Below, piece after piece: positions 17,101 to 24,199 of a stretch of DNA of 33,241 nucleotides. A model generated the notes under the pieces. That model had not been told where the DNA came from. It did no database searches and saw nothing but the letters and a program-made list of their open reading frames with translations. Made by a program: the position numbers and the translations under genes. The stretch's first letter is position 1. Each line of letters starts with the position of its first letter. The stretch is from an uncultured Sphingomonadales bacterium (lineage in GTDB: Bacteria > Pseudomonadota > Alphaproteobacteria > Sphingomonadales > Sphingomonadaceae). Location of the stretch: positions 1 to 33,241 of the forward strand of contig CAILIO010000069.1 of NCBI GenBank assembly GCA_903834285.1, written 5' to 3'.

Positions 17101-17327
17101 GTCCGGACCGCAGACTCGATACGCTGGGTGATCTGGTTCTCGATTTCGGTCGGAGCAGCGCCCGGCTGCGATATGGTGACAATGACCATCGGAAACTCGA
17201 TGTCCGGCTGGTCCTGCACTTTCATGCCCATGAAGGCCACGATCCCCGCCAGGGTAAGGCCGAGGAACAGGACGATGGGCACCACCGGGTTGCGGATGGA
17301 CCAGGCGGAGATATTGCGGAAGTTCAT
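14148..17327 (-). CDS. RND multidrug efflux pump, inner-membrane transporter (HAE1/AcrB type)
   Basis: A 1059-residue proton-driven efflux transporter, full length for the HAE1 group. The N-terminus MNFRNISAWSIRNPVVPIVL is typical. The TM4 relay motif GLVAGVLVDDAIVEIENI carries the paired aspartates, and repeated hydrophobic blocks surround two large periplasmic regions (for example PDIEFPMVIVTISQPGA). The late block GVLMLFGIVAKNSILLIDFA is the duplicated TM10 region. The start at 17327 has GAGGGG ~8 bases upstream, 16 bases after the membrane fusion gene. The stop overlaps the DUF445 start (GTGA). No outer-membrane channel gene is in the operon, so the pump must borrow one from elsewhere. 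Substrates cannot be read from sequence. Confidence 0.95.
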   Translation of the reverse strand: MNFRNISAWSIRNPVVPIVLFLGLTLAGIVAFMGMKVQDQPDIEFPMVIVTISQPGAAPTEIENQITQRIESAVRTIAGVDTLTSTATEGSSQTMVQFVIGTDINAAVNEVKNAVDQVRGDLPEGILEPQVIKAQTSSEPIAYFAVSADDMTIEQLSWFIDDTVRKRLLSVPGMAEVDRNGGVNREIAVTLDPMRMKAQGVTATQINAALRQVNLNAAGGRAEVAGSRQAVRVLGNAESAFELSNTEVGISGGRTIRLSDVANVRDSFSEITSIAKHNGKPVVTFSIARARGESDVSVFDETVKELGKIEKEQNGRVHFIQLFSSVGYTKDQYKSSMSAMVEGAVLAVIVVFFFLRDWRATIVSAIAIPLSSIPTFWLMSLIGFTLNTMSLLALGLVAGVLVDDAIVEIENIVRHMRMGKSAYQAAIDAADEIGLAVVATTFSIVAVFLPVALMPGVSGQFFKNFGLTVVIAVLFSLLVARMITPMIAAYFLKAHGEAEHGNGPWMQRYMRVLKWSLDTAGVTAYRERFPRRWFRARLLDHRLWMMGVAAGALAFTVVLFMVIPSQFFPETDGDFSRITVEMVPGTTIEQTERKVDEILALVKDEPEIDVALERINEGNGRVFMELKRDRARSSMQFERALTPRLQKVADARVSFLNQNGGGPGGGSGRAISVMLSGSDADLLQKTAQTLVEQMSQLKEVVAPRISADLRRPEIVITPHLDLAASLGVTTQELSQVIRIATQGEIDQNSAKFSLSDRQVPIRVKLPVASRRDLSTLQNLPVPTTSGGSVPLSRVATIGFGSGPTSIQRYNQNRRVFIGADLPPGVVKGTADAAIKALPIMKNLPQGVSNAPAGEDRWQQEMLTNFIIALAAGVLLVFSVLVLLYRRFISPLVNMGSLFLAPLGGLLLLLATGQALSLPVFIGVLMLFGIVAKNSILLIDFAIEEMAKGTPKLEAIIEAGHKRAQPIVMTTVAMIAGMVPTAVSLGGDAGWRAPMGIVVIGGLALSTLLTLLLVPAGFSLADGVEKRVGPWIGKRVLSYDPHEAARERQRHAAGEAFPAE

Positions 17328-17343
17328 GCTCTGTGCCCCTCGG

Positions 17344-18561
17344 TCACGAGCCGGGGCGCGCGGAGGGTGCGGCAGCAGTGGCCGTGACCGGGCGCACGAT
17401 ATCTCCCGGATTGAGGAAGCCGCCAGCACGCATTACCACGCGTTCGTTGCCCGAGAGCCCGTCGACAACGACAATACCCTGCGCGGTCACGTCGCCGGTT
17501 TTCACGGGGCGGCGCTGCACCTTGTCGCCTTGGCCGACCACATAGACAAACGGACCCTGCTGATCAGACAGGATGGCTGATTCAGGCAGCATCGGCGCTG
17601 TGACCGAACCACTGCGGATCTGCGCGCTTGCAAAGCCGCCGGGACGCAGCGCTCGATCATATGCCAGCGCAATCCGGGCAACCCCCTCGCGCGTTTGCGC
17701 ATCGATCGTGGGCGAAAGCTGCCAGATCTGGCCGGTGAATGGCGTGCTGGTGCCAACGGGCGTGACTTCAGCCGATTGGCCGACAGCGAGCCGCGCGAGA
17801 TCGCTCTCGGCAAGGCGGGCCTGCATTTCGAACTGACCGTCCTTGGCGATCCGGAACAGGACGCCGCTACCTGGGCTGACGATCTGCCCGGGCTCGACCC
17901 CGCGCGTCAGGACAAGGCCTGCGGCCGGGGCCACGATGTTCAGCCGCGCACTGCTTGCGCGAAGCTGGCCGAGTTCGGCCGAAGCAACCTGCACTTGCGC
18001 AGCCGCTGCGTCACGCGTTGCCATCAGGCGATCGACATCGGCCTTCGAGATGAAACCGCGCTCAACCAGCTTGAGCGCACGGTCGAGGTTCGCCTGCGCG
18101 ATGCGGGCATTGGCGCGCTGGACTTCGATATTCGCGGCCTGGCCGGCGATCTGCTGGGCCTGCACAGAGCGGTCGACAATGGCAAGGACTTGTCCGGCCT
18201 GGACCCAGTCGCCCGCATCGACCAGCACGCTGATGACGCGGCCACCTTCGCCGGCGATACCCACCGGCATCTCGCGCCGTGCCGCAATCGTGCCGCTTGC
18301 GGTAATCGAGCCGGTGACGCTGGTTCGACCCGGAGAAACAACGCTAACCGACTGAGCCTGGGCATTGCGCGCAGACAGCGCGTCCTGCGCCGCCGGCGAC
18401 TTGTGCATGAGGTACCAGCCAAGGCCGAGCGCAAGCGCGATGACCACGGCGATGATCATGATGCGACGCTGCCCGCCGCCACCCGGCCGAAGATCGCCAT
18501 CGTCGATCATGGGTTCAATAGCAGGCTGCGTCCCGGATCTGATCGTCGCTTCGTAATTCAT
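17344..18561 (-). CDS. RND efflux membrane fusion protein (periplasmic adaptor)
   Basis: About 405 residues; links the RND pump to an outer-membrane channel in the periplasm. One membrane anchor is near residues ~34-52 (IMIIAVVIALALGLGWYLM). Next come the biotinyl-lipoyl half-motifs (GRVISVLVDAGDWVQAGQVL and APAAGLVLTRGVEPGQIVSP) flanking an alpha-hairpin, then the beta-barrel region with AESDLARLAVGQSAEV. The N-terminal cytoplasmic stretch of ~33 residues is Gly-rich and longer than usual. The ATG at 18561 has AAGG 12 bases upstream; an in-frame GTG at 18570 is an alternative. It is the first gene of the operon; a candidate operator lies ~70 bases upstream. Confidence 0.93.
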   Translation of the reverse strand: MNYEATIRSGTQPAIEPMIDDGDLRPGGGGQRRIMIIAVVIALALGLGWYLMHKSPAAQDALSARNAQAQSVSVVSPGRTSVTGSITASGTIAARREMPVGIAGEGGRVISVLVDAGDWVQAGQVLAIVDRSVQAQQIAGQAANIEVQRANARIAQANLDRALKLVERGFISKADVDRLMATRDAAAAQVQVASAELGQLRASSARLNIVAPAAGLVLTRGVEPGQIVSPGSGVLFRIAKDGQFEMQARLAESDLARLAVGQSAEVTPVGTSTPFTGQIWQLSPTIDAQTREGVARIALAYDRALRPGGFASAQIRSGSVTAPMLPESAILSDQQGPFVYVVGQGDKVQRRPVKTGDVTAQGIVVVDGLSGNERVVMRAGGFLNPGDIVRPVTATAAAPSARPGS

Positions 18562-18630
18562 GTCGTTCACGTGCCTTAGTCCCGGTCGGGCGCCGAACTG
18601 TCGAGAACGAGTGCCGACCCCATCCCGACC

Positions 18631-18658
18631 GAAGTGTATTATCTGACTATATCACTTC
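18631..18658. promoter_or_regulatory. Partial palindrome overlapping the efflux operon promoter region
   Basis: Symmetric arms GAAGTG (18631-18636) and CACTTC (18653-18658), with further symmetric TA pairs inside, span 28 AT-rich bases in an otherwise GC-rich context. On the minus strand a -10-like ATAATA lies inside, with TTGCGG 16 bases before it. This looks like an operator over a promoter for the membrane fusion gene; no regulator gene is adjacent. Confidence 0.5.
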
Positions 18659-18826
18659 CCGCAAGCGCAGGAAGGTTCACTGTGCCGCACGCGGACCATG
18701 TCTTAGCGCTGCATCCGACGAGTGACAATTGCGGCTCGACGAAGCGCATGATCAATTGATTCGAACATGGTGCGGATGCAACCGCAAACATCCAGCGATG
18801 CCAGTCTTTTAGGGCAAGCCAAAGCG

Positions 18827-18857
18827 AATGGCCGCCCCGATTGTCGGGACGGCCATT
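18827..18857 (-). terminator. Hairpin, candidate terminator of sciP
   Basis: 14-base arms (18827-18840 and 18844-18857) pair with one mismatch across a 3-base loop, 36 bases beyond the sciP stop on the minus strand. The following minus-strand sequence (CGCTTTGGCTT) has only a short T run. Between this and the efflux promoter I see nothing else. Confidence 0.6.
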
Positions 18858-18893
18858 ATCGAGGGCTATGCGGGTGCAGCGCTTGGCAGCAAG

Positions 18894-19193
18894 TCAGAAC
18901 TTGAGCTGGCGCTCGTAGAGATCGCGGTAATGCTGAATTCGAGTCACGCGCAGGCCCTGCATGCCCGAGCGATCGACAGCGCGCTGCCACGACGCGAACT
19001 CCTCGAGCGTGAGGCCATAGCGTTCACAAACCTCGTCGATCGTGAGGAGACCACCATTCACGGCCGCGACGACCTCCGCCTTGCGGCGTACGACCCACCG
19101 CGTCGTCGACGGCGGCGGGAGGCTATCCAGCGTCAGCGGCTCGCCAAGCGGGCCAATGACTTGCGCAGGCTTGATTTTCTGATTCTCAATCAT
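18894..19193 (-). CDS. sciP: CtrA inhibitor SciP (DUF1153)
   Basis: In Caulobacter, SciP binds the cell-cycle regulator CtrA and blocks its activation of target promoters. This 99-residue protein is almost entirely the DUF1153 domain: [37 protein letters not shown], then a helix-turn-helix-like segment [20 protein letters not shown] and [18 protein letters not shown]. The start at 19193 ([12 protein letters not shown]) gives the usual length; the frame extends to 19268 without family sequence. The upstream gene ends one base before this ATG (TGA-C-ATG), so the two are probably translated together. The ribosome site is weak (GAGA). Confidence 0.93.
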   Translation of the reverse strand: MIENQKIKPAQVIGPLGEPLTLDSLPPPSTTRWVVRRKAEVVAAVNGGLLTIDEVCERYGLTLEEFASWQRAVDRSGMQGLRVTRIQHYRDLYERQLKF

Positions 19194-19194
19194 G

Positions 19195-19560
19195 TCAATT
19201 CTCGTCTGGTCGACGTTGCGGGGCGACTTCGGGAACTGCCCCTTGTGTGCCTTCCACGTCATTTCCATTCGCTAAAGAGGCGGGGTTAACAACCTCTTCA
19301 GCCTCCGTTTCAACGCTTCGGAGCAACACTGCAGCCGATTCATGGAAACTGGAGCCCTGCCAGCCATGCCCTCCGGTCGCGCCCCCATCCGAAACTTTGC
19401 TGCGGGCAAGTACCGTTCCCGGCGCAGTACCCGCGAGCACTCCGCGGGTATCGTGTGCCGCCACGAGCCGCGCGCAGAGTTCGCTCCAGCCGAGCGGGCG
19501 CAGCCCGCCGCTCGAATCGCCCGGGGCCTGTGGCCATGAATCGGAAGGTCTCATCTCCAT
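19195..19560 (-). CDS. Small unknown protein encoded just upstream of sciP
   Basis: A predicted 121-residue acidic protein beginning [20 protein letters not shown] and containing [20 protein letters not shown] and [13 protein letters not shown], then [13 protein letters not shown]. The WSELxARLxAA and VNPxxLxNGK-like blocks look familiar from small sphingomonad hypotheticals, but I cannot name a family. Support: an open frame through the whole sciP-mnmA gap, protein-like composition, and a stop one base before the sciP ATG, as in a coupled operon. Against: only a weak ribosome site (AGAG 8 bases before 19560; a second ATG at 19554). Overlapping frames on the plus strand exist but lack such support. 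If real, it may take part in the same cell-cycle circuit, which is inference. Confidence 0.58.
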   Translation of the reverse strand: MEMRPSDSWPQAPGDSSGGLRPLGWSELCARLVAAHDTRGVLAGTAPGTVLARSKVSDGGATGGHGWQGSSFHESAAVLLRSVETEAEEVVNPASLANGNDVEGTQGAVPEVAPQRRPDEN

Positions 19561-19630
19561 GGACAGGGCTCTAGCGCACGGTCCTATAAAGGAGGGTAAA
19601 GCCCGCCTTCACCAAGAGTTAGGTTTTGAA

Positions 19631-19664
19631 CGAGGAGCATTGGTCAGCCTCGCTCGGTTTTTTT
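19631..19664 (+). other. Hairpin plus T7 tract in the mnmA leader
   Basis: CGAGG (19631-19635) can pair with CCTCG (19648-19652), followed after five bases by seven Ts (19658-19664). If mnmA starts at 19703 this lies in its 5' leader and resembles a weak terminator or attenuator. If translation starts at the in-frame TTG at 19640 the T-run is coding. The stem is short, so support is low. Confidence 0.3.
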
Positions 19665-19702
19665 ATCTGCCGCTGGCTCGCGAAAGGGCCTATGGGGCCC
19701 GC

Positions 19703-20923
19703 ATGCAAGGCAAGTTGGGCACAAACGGAGCAGCTGTGGCTGCCGGCAACGAGACTGACTTCGCGGCCGTGTTCGGGCTGAGCGAGCACTGCGCTGCGGA
19801 ACTTTTTTCACTTCCTGCCGGGAAGGAACCCCGGCGAATCGTCGTGGCCATGTCCGGGGGTGTCGACAGTTCGGTTGTTGCCGGCCTTGCCGCCGCGAGC
19901 GGCGCCGAGGTGATCGGGGTGACGCTGCAGCTTTATGACTACGGCGCCGCGACCGGTCGCAAGGGCGCTTGCTGCGCTGGCGATGATATCCGCGACGCCC
20001 GCGCTGTCGCGGATCGCCTCGGCATCGCCCACTATGTGTTCGATCATGAATCGCGCTTTCGCGAGGACGTGGTTGACCGATTTGTTGACGACTATCTTGC
20101 GGGGCGCACGCCGATCCCCTGCATTCGCTGCAACATGGGACCGAAGTTCACCGACTTGCTCGCCATGGCCCGCGACCTTGGCGCAGACTGTCTGGCAACG
20201 GGGCACTATGTGCGGCGCATCGAAGCTGCGCAAGGGCCTGAACTCCATCGCGCAATCGATCCTGCCCGCGATCAGTCCTATTTTCTTTATGGCACCACGG
20301 AGGAACAGCTGGCGTTCCTGCGCTTTCCGCTTGGCGGCCTGCCCAAGCCTGAGGTGCGCGCCATGGCGGCCGCTCTTGGCCTCGCCGTCGCGGCAAAGCC
20401 AGACAGCCAGGATATCTGCTTCGTGCCGGACGGTGACTACGCGTCGATCGTCACGAAGATCCGGCCGGAAGGCTCGGCACCGGGCGAGATCGTTCACGCC
20501 GCCACCGGCGCCGTGCTCGGAATGCATCGCGGTGTCATTCACTACACCGTGGGTCAGCGCCGCGGGCTGGAGATCGGCGGGCAGAGCGAGCCGCTCTACG
20601 TGACGGCACTCGATGCACCAGCGCGGCGGGTGATGGTCGGGCCCAAAGCCATGCTCGCCGTCGGCTCGGCACGGCTGGGCGAAACCAATCGCATCGGCAT
20701 CATGCCGCGCGGCGCTTCACTTACGGCCAAAGTCCGCTCGCTCGCAAAGCCGGTGCCGGTCGAGCTCGATGGTGCGCTTGGTGAGGGCAGCTCCTGCGCA
20801 ATCCGCTTCCTGCAGCCCGAATATGGTGTCGCCCCCGGACAAGCCGCCGTCCTCTATGACGGCGACAGGGTCGTCGGAGGCGGCTGGATCGCGGAAACGT
20901 CGCCTTGGGCCGGAGGCGATTAA
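19703..20923 (+). CDS. mnmA: tRNA-specific 2-thiouridylase
   Basis: Adds sulfur to U34 of the tRNAs for Lys, Glu and Gln, taking sulfur from the cysteine desulfurase relay. The 406-residue protein has the ATP PP-loop SGGVDSS (51-57), the first catalytic cysteine in [14 protein letters not shown], the second in [13 protein letters not shown], and the [13 protein letters not shown] block of the central domain. The C-terminal barrel is present ([20 protein letters not shown]). The start is uncertain: ATG 19703 has only a GGGG-like site, and the frame is open further upstream with a TTG at 19640. About 45 residues precede the PP-loop, more than in enterobacteria. It is divergent from the sciP unit and converges on the next minus-strand gene, with 4 bases between stops. 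Confidence 0.95.
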   Translation: MQGKLGTNGAAVAAGNETDFAAVFGLSEHCAAELFSLPAGKEPRRIVVAMSGGVDSSVVAGLAAASGAEVIGVTLQLYDYGAATGRKGACCAGDDIRDARAVADRLGIAHYVFDHESRFREDVVDRFVDDYLAGRTPIPCIRCNMGPKFTDLLAMARDLGADCLATGHYVRRIEAAQGPELHRAIDPARDQSYFLYGTTEEQLAFLRFPLGGLPKPEVRAMAAALGLAVAAKPDSQDICFVPDGDYASIVTKIRPEGSAPGEIVHAATGAVLGMHRGVIHYTVGQRRGLEIGGQSEPLYVTALDAPARRVMVGPKAMLAVGSARLGETNRIGIMPRGASLTAKVRSLAKPVPVELDGALGEGSSCAIRFLQPEYGVAPGQAAVLYDGDRVVGGGWIAETSPWAGGD

Positions 20924-20927
20924 GGCT

Positions 20928-21299
20928 TCAGTTGCCCCAGGGCTCCAGAACGCAGCCCCAACCTTCGCGATAGGTTGCAGTCTGCCGCGCGATGAGCGGA
21001 AAGCGGGCCGTTACACTGCGTGCAGTGGGATCATCCGAAAGGGTAATAAGGTCCATACCCGGCTCGAAATCCTTGCGGCAATCGCCGAGCGATCGGCCGC
21101 CGACAAACCGGCATGAGCAGGCAACGCGGGCGCCGTAAGCCGCGCCGGTGAGGGCATAGCCATGAAGCTGGGGCCAGATGTATGCTCCTCCACCGATCAC
21201 GGCAGCCAGCACGACAAGGCTCCAGCGCAAGCGCCGTCTGCGTGGTTGCGCAGAAGAGGAGACCGTATCAGGGGAAGCTGCTGGTTTGGCCATTGCCAT
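20928..21299 (-). CDS. Small single-pass membrane protein of unknown function
   Basis: A 123-residue protein with an Arg-rich stretch (PRRRRLRW) and one membrane segment at ~26-42 (WSLVVLAAVIGGGAYIW), so the C-terminal ~80 residues should lie in the periplasm. These contain three closely spaced cysteines (ACSCRFVGGRSLGDC) and a late one in YREGWGCVLEPWG, which could form disulfides or bind a metal. I do not recognise a family. The start is at 21299 or 21293 (MAMAKP), without a clear ribosome site. It is divergent from the serine hydrolase lipoprotein gene with only ~33 bases between, so the two may share control and possibly function; this is inference. Confidence 0.75.
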   Translation of the reverse strand: MAMAKPAASPDTVSSSAQPRRRRLRWSLVVLAAVIGGGAYIWPQLHGYALTGAAYGARVACSCRFVGGRSLGDCRKDFEPGMDLITLSDDPTARSVTARFPLIARQTATYREGWGCVLEPWGN

Positions 21300-21332
21300 G
21301 GGGGGCCGATCTGGAGAAAAGCTGGCCGCCTG

Positions 21333-22463
21333 ATGACCCGCCGTAACCTTGCCCTTATCGCCGCGCTCGCGCTTGTGCCAGCCCTGTTCGGCTGCAGCCC
21401 CGCTGCACCGCCCCCGCCACCACCCGTATCGGCCGAGGCGCTGAAGGCGGTCGCGGCCAATCCCGGCGTGCCGCGAAAAGACCTTGCACGCCGGGTTGAT
21501 GCGCTGTTCAGCGAGACCGACTCAGCAGAGACCCGTGCCGTGATCGTCATGCGGGGCGGGCGCGTCATCACTGAACGCTATGCATCTGGCTATCACGAGA
21601 ACACCCGGTTTGTCAGCTGGTCGATGGCCAAGTCGATCACCGCTGTCATGATCGGGATGCTGATTTCCGACGGGCGCCTGCGGCTTGATGAGCCCGCCCC
21701 GATTCCGGCGTGGCAACGTCCGGGCGACCCGCGCGGGGAGATCACTCTGAGGCAGTTGCTGCAAATGCGGTCCGGCCTGCGGCATGCAGAGGCCATCTCG
21801 CCGCCATGGAAATCCGACGAGGTGCGGATGCTGTTCCTCGAAGGACGCGATGCGATGGCGCGCTACGCGGAGGATCAGCCGCTGCAGTACGAGCCGGGAC
21901 GCAAATGGGTCTATTCAACTGCAACAAGCGTTATTCTCGCCGATCTCGCCGCGCGTGTGCTGTCCCCGGTCCCCGATCCCGAAAGCCGGCGCCGCGCCGT
22001 ATCGGACTACTTACGGACGCGCTTGTTCGACCCTGTAGGCATGCGTTCGATGCTGCCTGAGTTCGATGCATCAGGCACGCTGATCGGCGGAAGTCTGATC
22101 CACGGAACAGCCCGCGACTGGGCCCGCTTCGGCGAGTTCCTGCGCAACCGCGGAGCCGTTGCGGGAGCGCAGCTGGTTCCGCGTCAGTGGATCGATCTCA
22201 TGGTCACGCCTTCCCCGCGCGAGGCACAATACGGCGCCCAGCTCTGGCTCAACAGGACACCGACGACGGGCAAGCCCGTCTTGTTCCCGGAGCGCGGGCC
22301 GCGCGACCTGTTTGCGTGCCTGGGCCACCTCGGCCAATTTGTGCTCGTATCCCCGTCGCGGCAGCTCGTTGTCGTCCGCCTAGGAAAGACGCAGGAGGAC
22401 CGGCTCGATCCGGTAACGGCGCGCCTCGGTGAATTGGTCGCGCTATTTCCACGCGGCAACTAA
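21333..22463 (+). CDS. Serine hydrolase lipoprotein, beta-lactamase family
   Basis: A 376-residue protein. It has a lipoprotein signal with lipobox LFGC (18-21), so it is probably lipid-anchored, followed by a proline linker (PPPPPPV). The catalytic SxxK is SMAK in VSWSMAKSITAVMIG; the second motif is YST in WVYSTATSV; GHLGQFVLVSP is at the third-motif position. It belongs to the same broad family as 8326-9513 but is clearly different in sequence. Substrate unknown; hydrolysis of an ester or amide in the periplasm is expected. The start at 21333 is chosen because the signal peptide begins there; the ribosome site is poor (GGAG 16 bases upstream). It converges on the cation transporter gene. 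Confidence 0.88.
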   Translation: MTRRNLALIAALALVPALFGCSPAAPPPPPPVSAEALKAVAANPGVPRKDLARRVDALFSETDSAETRAVIVMRGGRVITERYASGYHENTRFVSWSMAKSITAVMIGMLISDGRLRLDEPAPIPAWQRPGDPRGEITLRQLLQMRSGLRHAEAISPPWKSDEVRMLFLEGRDAMARYAEDQPLQYEPGRKWVYSTATSVILADLAARVLSPVPDPESRRRAVSDYLRTRLFDPVGMRSMLPEFDASGTLIGGSLIHGTARDWARFGEFLRNRGAVAGAQLVPRQWIDLMVTPSPREAQYGAQLWLNRTPTTGKPVLFPERGPRDLFACLGHLGQFVLVSPSRQLVVVRLGKTQEDRLDPVTARLGELVALFPRGN

Positions 22464-22469
22464 GACTGT

Positions 22470-23450
22470 TCAGCGCCGGACCGGGCCGCCCTGAACCAGA
22501 AGCGCAGGGCTCGTGCCATCTACTGGCGGCTCGAGCAGATCGTGCGCCCCGAGCGAGGCCTCATCGACATGGCCATCAGGATCAGGGTGGATCAGGATTT
22601 CCACACCCGGGAAAGCCTCGAGCAGCTTCGCTTCGATCTCATCCATGACCCGGTGCGCTTCGGTCACGGTCATCCGTCCATCGACCCAGACGTGGAACTG
22701 CACGAAATCGCGATTGCCGCTGGTGCGGGTGCGCAGATCGTGGAGGCCTTTGAGCTCGGGGTGCTGGGCGGCAACCGCCAGAAAACGCTCGCGCTTCTCA
22801 AGCGGCCATTCGTGATCCATCAGCTGCTCGATCGCGGCCTGCGAGGCATTCCATGCGCCCCAGCCAAGCCACAACGCGATGCCGAATGCAAAAAGGGCAT
22901 CCGCACCGGCAAGCCCGAACCAATGATCCAGCGCAAGCGCGGCAATGACCGCGATGTTGAGCACAAGGTCCGAAGCATAATGCAGATTGTCGGTTGCGAT
23001 GGCGAGGCTCCCGGTCGCACGGATGACGCGGCGCTGGTAGCTGAGCAAGGCCAGCGTCGCGGCGATCGCGACGAACGACACTACCATGCCTGCTTCCGCT
23101 TCGCCGGGACGACCACCACCAAGAAAATCCTCGACCGCGCGCCAGGCTAGGCCAAGTGCGGATAGCGAGATCAGCACGACCTGGAACATCGCCGCCAAGG
23201 CCTCGGCCTTGCCATGGCCGAACCGGTGGTTCGCATCGGCGGGCTGCGCGCCAATCCAGACGCCGAGCAGCGTGGCCATGCTGGCGACGAGATCGAGCCC
23301 GGTATCGGCAAGGCTGCCGAGCATCGCGGTAGAGCCGGTGGCAACGACCGCATAGCCCTTCATCGCCAGCAGCAGTGCCGCGACGGAAATACTGGCATAG
23401 GCAGCACGGCGGTTGAGATCGCCATGGTCGGGGGTCCGGGTCATATCCAT
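22470..23450 (-). CDS. Cation diffusion facilitator (FieF-type divalent metal exporter)
   Basis: A 326-residue inner-membrane metal/proton antiporter with about six hydrophobic segments in the first ~200 residues and a cytoplasmic metal-binding tail. The transport site is D49 and D53 (LADTGLDLV) with H157 and D161 (NLHYASDLV), the D-D-H-D arrangement of FieF-like Zn/Fe/Cd exporters. The tail has HVWVDGRMTVTEAHRVMDEI and ends with an acidic stretch. The start at 23450 has GAGG 7 bases upstream. It follows pdxH by 19 bases on the same strand and is probably co-transcribed with it. Confidence 0.92.
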   Translation of the reverse strand: MDMTRTPDHGDLNRRAAYASISVAALLLAMKGYAVVATGSTAMLGSLADTGLDLVASMATLLGVWIGAQPADANHRFGHGKAEALAAMFQVVLISLSALGLAWRAVEDFLGGGRPGEAEAGMVVSFVAIAATLALLSYQRRVIRATGSLAIATDNLHYASDLVLNIAVIAALALDHWFGLAGADALFAFGIALWLGWGAWNASQAAIEQLMDHEWPLEKRERFLAVAAQHPELKGLHDLRTRTSGNRDFVQFHVWVDGRMTVTEAHRVMDEIEAKLLEAFPGVEILIHPDPDGHVDEASLGAHDLLEPPVDGTSPALLVQGGPVRR

Positions 23451-23469
23451 CGTAAAGCCTCGTTATCCC

Positions 23470-24099
23470 TCAGGGATAGAGCTGGGAACTGGACCAGCCG
23501 CCGCCATCTGCGCGCGAAAACCGGCGGCGTTCGTGAAGGCGGTAGGCACGGTCCTGCCAGAATTCGATCGCAAGCGGCGTCACACGGTAGCCGGACCAGT
23601 GCGCCGGACGCGGGACAGAGCCATCAGGATACTGGGCACGGAGCGCTTCGACACGCGCCATGTAGACTTCGCGCGAAGGCAGCACACGCGATTGGTCCGA
23701 GGCGGCCGAGCCAAGGCGGGATTCCGGATGGCGGCTCGCGAAATACGCGTCAGCCTCGGCCGGAGTGACTTCCGTGATCGTGCCCTCGATCCGCACTTGT
23801 CGGCGCAGGCTCTTCCAGTGAAACAACAGGGCCACATGGGGATTGGCCGCCAGTTCACCGCCCTTCCGGCTTTCGAAATTGGTATAGAACACAAAGCCAT
23901 TAGGCCCATGTCCCTTAAGCAGAACCATTCGCACCGATGGCGCGGCGCCCGGCGTTGCCGTTGCCAGCGCCATGGCATTGGGATCGTTGGGCTCGCTTGC
24001 CTGCGCTAAGGCGAACCAAGCCTCGAAAATGGCAAAGGGATCGGCCTCGGGAATGGCATCTTCGTTCGTATCGGTGGGCACGGCTTCGGTCCTGTCCAT
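23470..24099 (-). CDS. pdxH: Pyridoxamine 5'-phosphate oxidase
   Basis: An FMN enzyme that makes pyridoxal 5'-phosphate from pyridoxine or pyridoxamine 5'-phosphate with oxygen. The 209-residue protein has the family blocks: NAMALATATPGAAPSVRMVL, KGHGPNGFVFYTNFESRKG, NPHVALLFHWKSLRRQVRI and the C-terminal RRFSRADGGGWSSSQLYP, with the usual RLxP replaced by QLYP. Substrate-site residues in HWSGYRVTPLAIEFWQDR are present. The start at 24099 has AGGA only a few bases upstream, so the exact start is not certain. It is divergent from the dnaJ-like gene (100 bases) and leads the metal exporter. Confidence 0.95.
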   Translation of the reverse strand: MDRTEAVPTDTNEDAIPEADPFAIFEAWFALAQASEPNDPNAMALATATPGAAPSVRMVLLKGHGPNGFVFYTNFESRKGGELAANPHVALLFHWKSLRRQVRIEGTITEVTPAEADAYFASRHPESRLGSAASDQSRVLPSREVYMARVEALRAQYPDGSVPRPAHWSGYRVTPLAIEFWQDRAYRLHERRRFSRADGGGWSSSQLYP

Positions 24100-24199
24100 T
24101 CCTGAGCACGATCATTCTGACGCGTTTGCCCTAGCTCAGCCGAGGCGCAGTGCAAAGCGAGCCTTGCGGGTAAGCGGGAGCGGTCCTAGCTACAGGGAC

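Noticed and set aside
19280..19305. TTAAC near the sciP unit as a CtrA binding site
   Set aside because: Only one half-site; the second half at 7-base spacing is TTCA or TCTT, and the site is inside the probable upstream gene.
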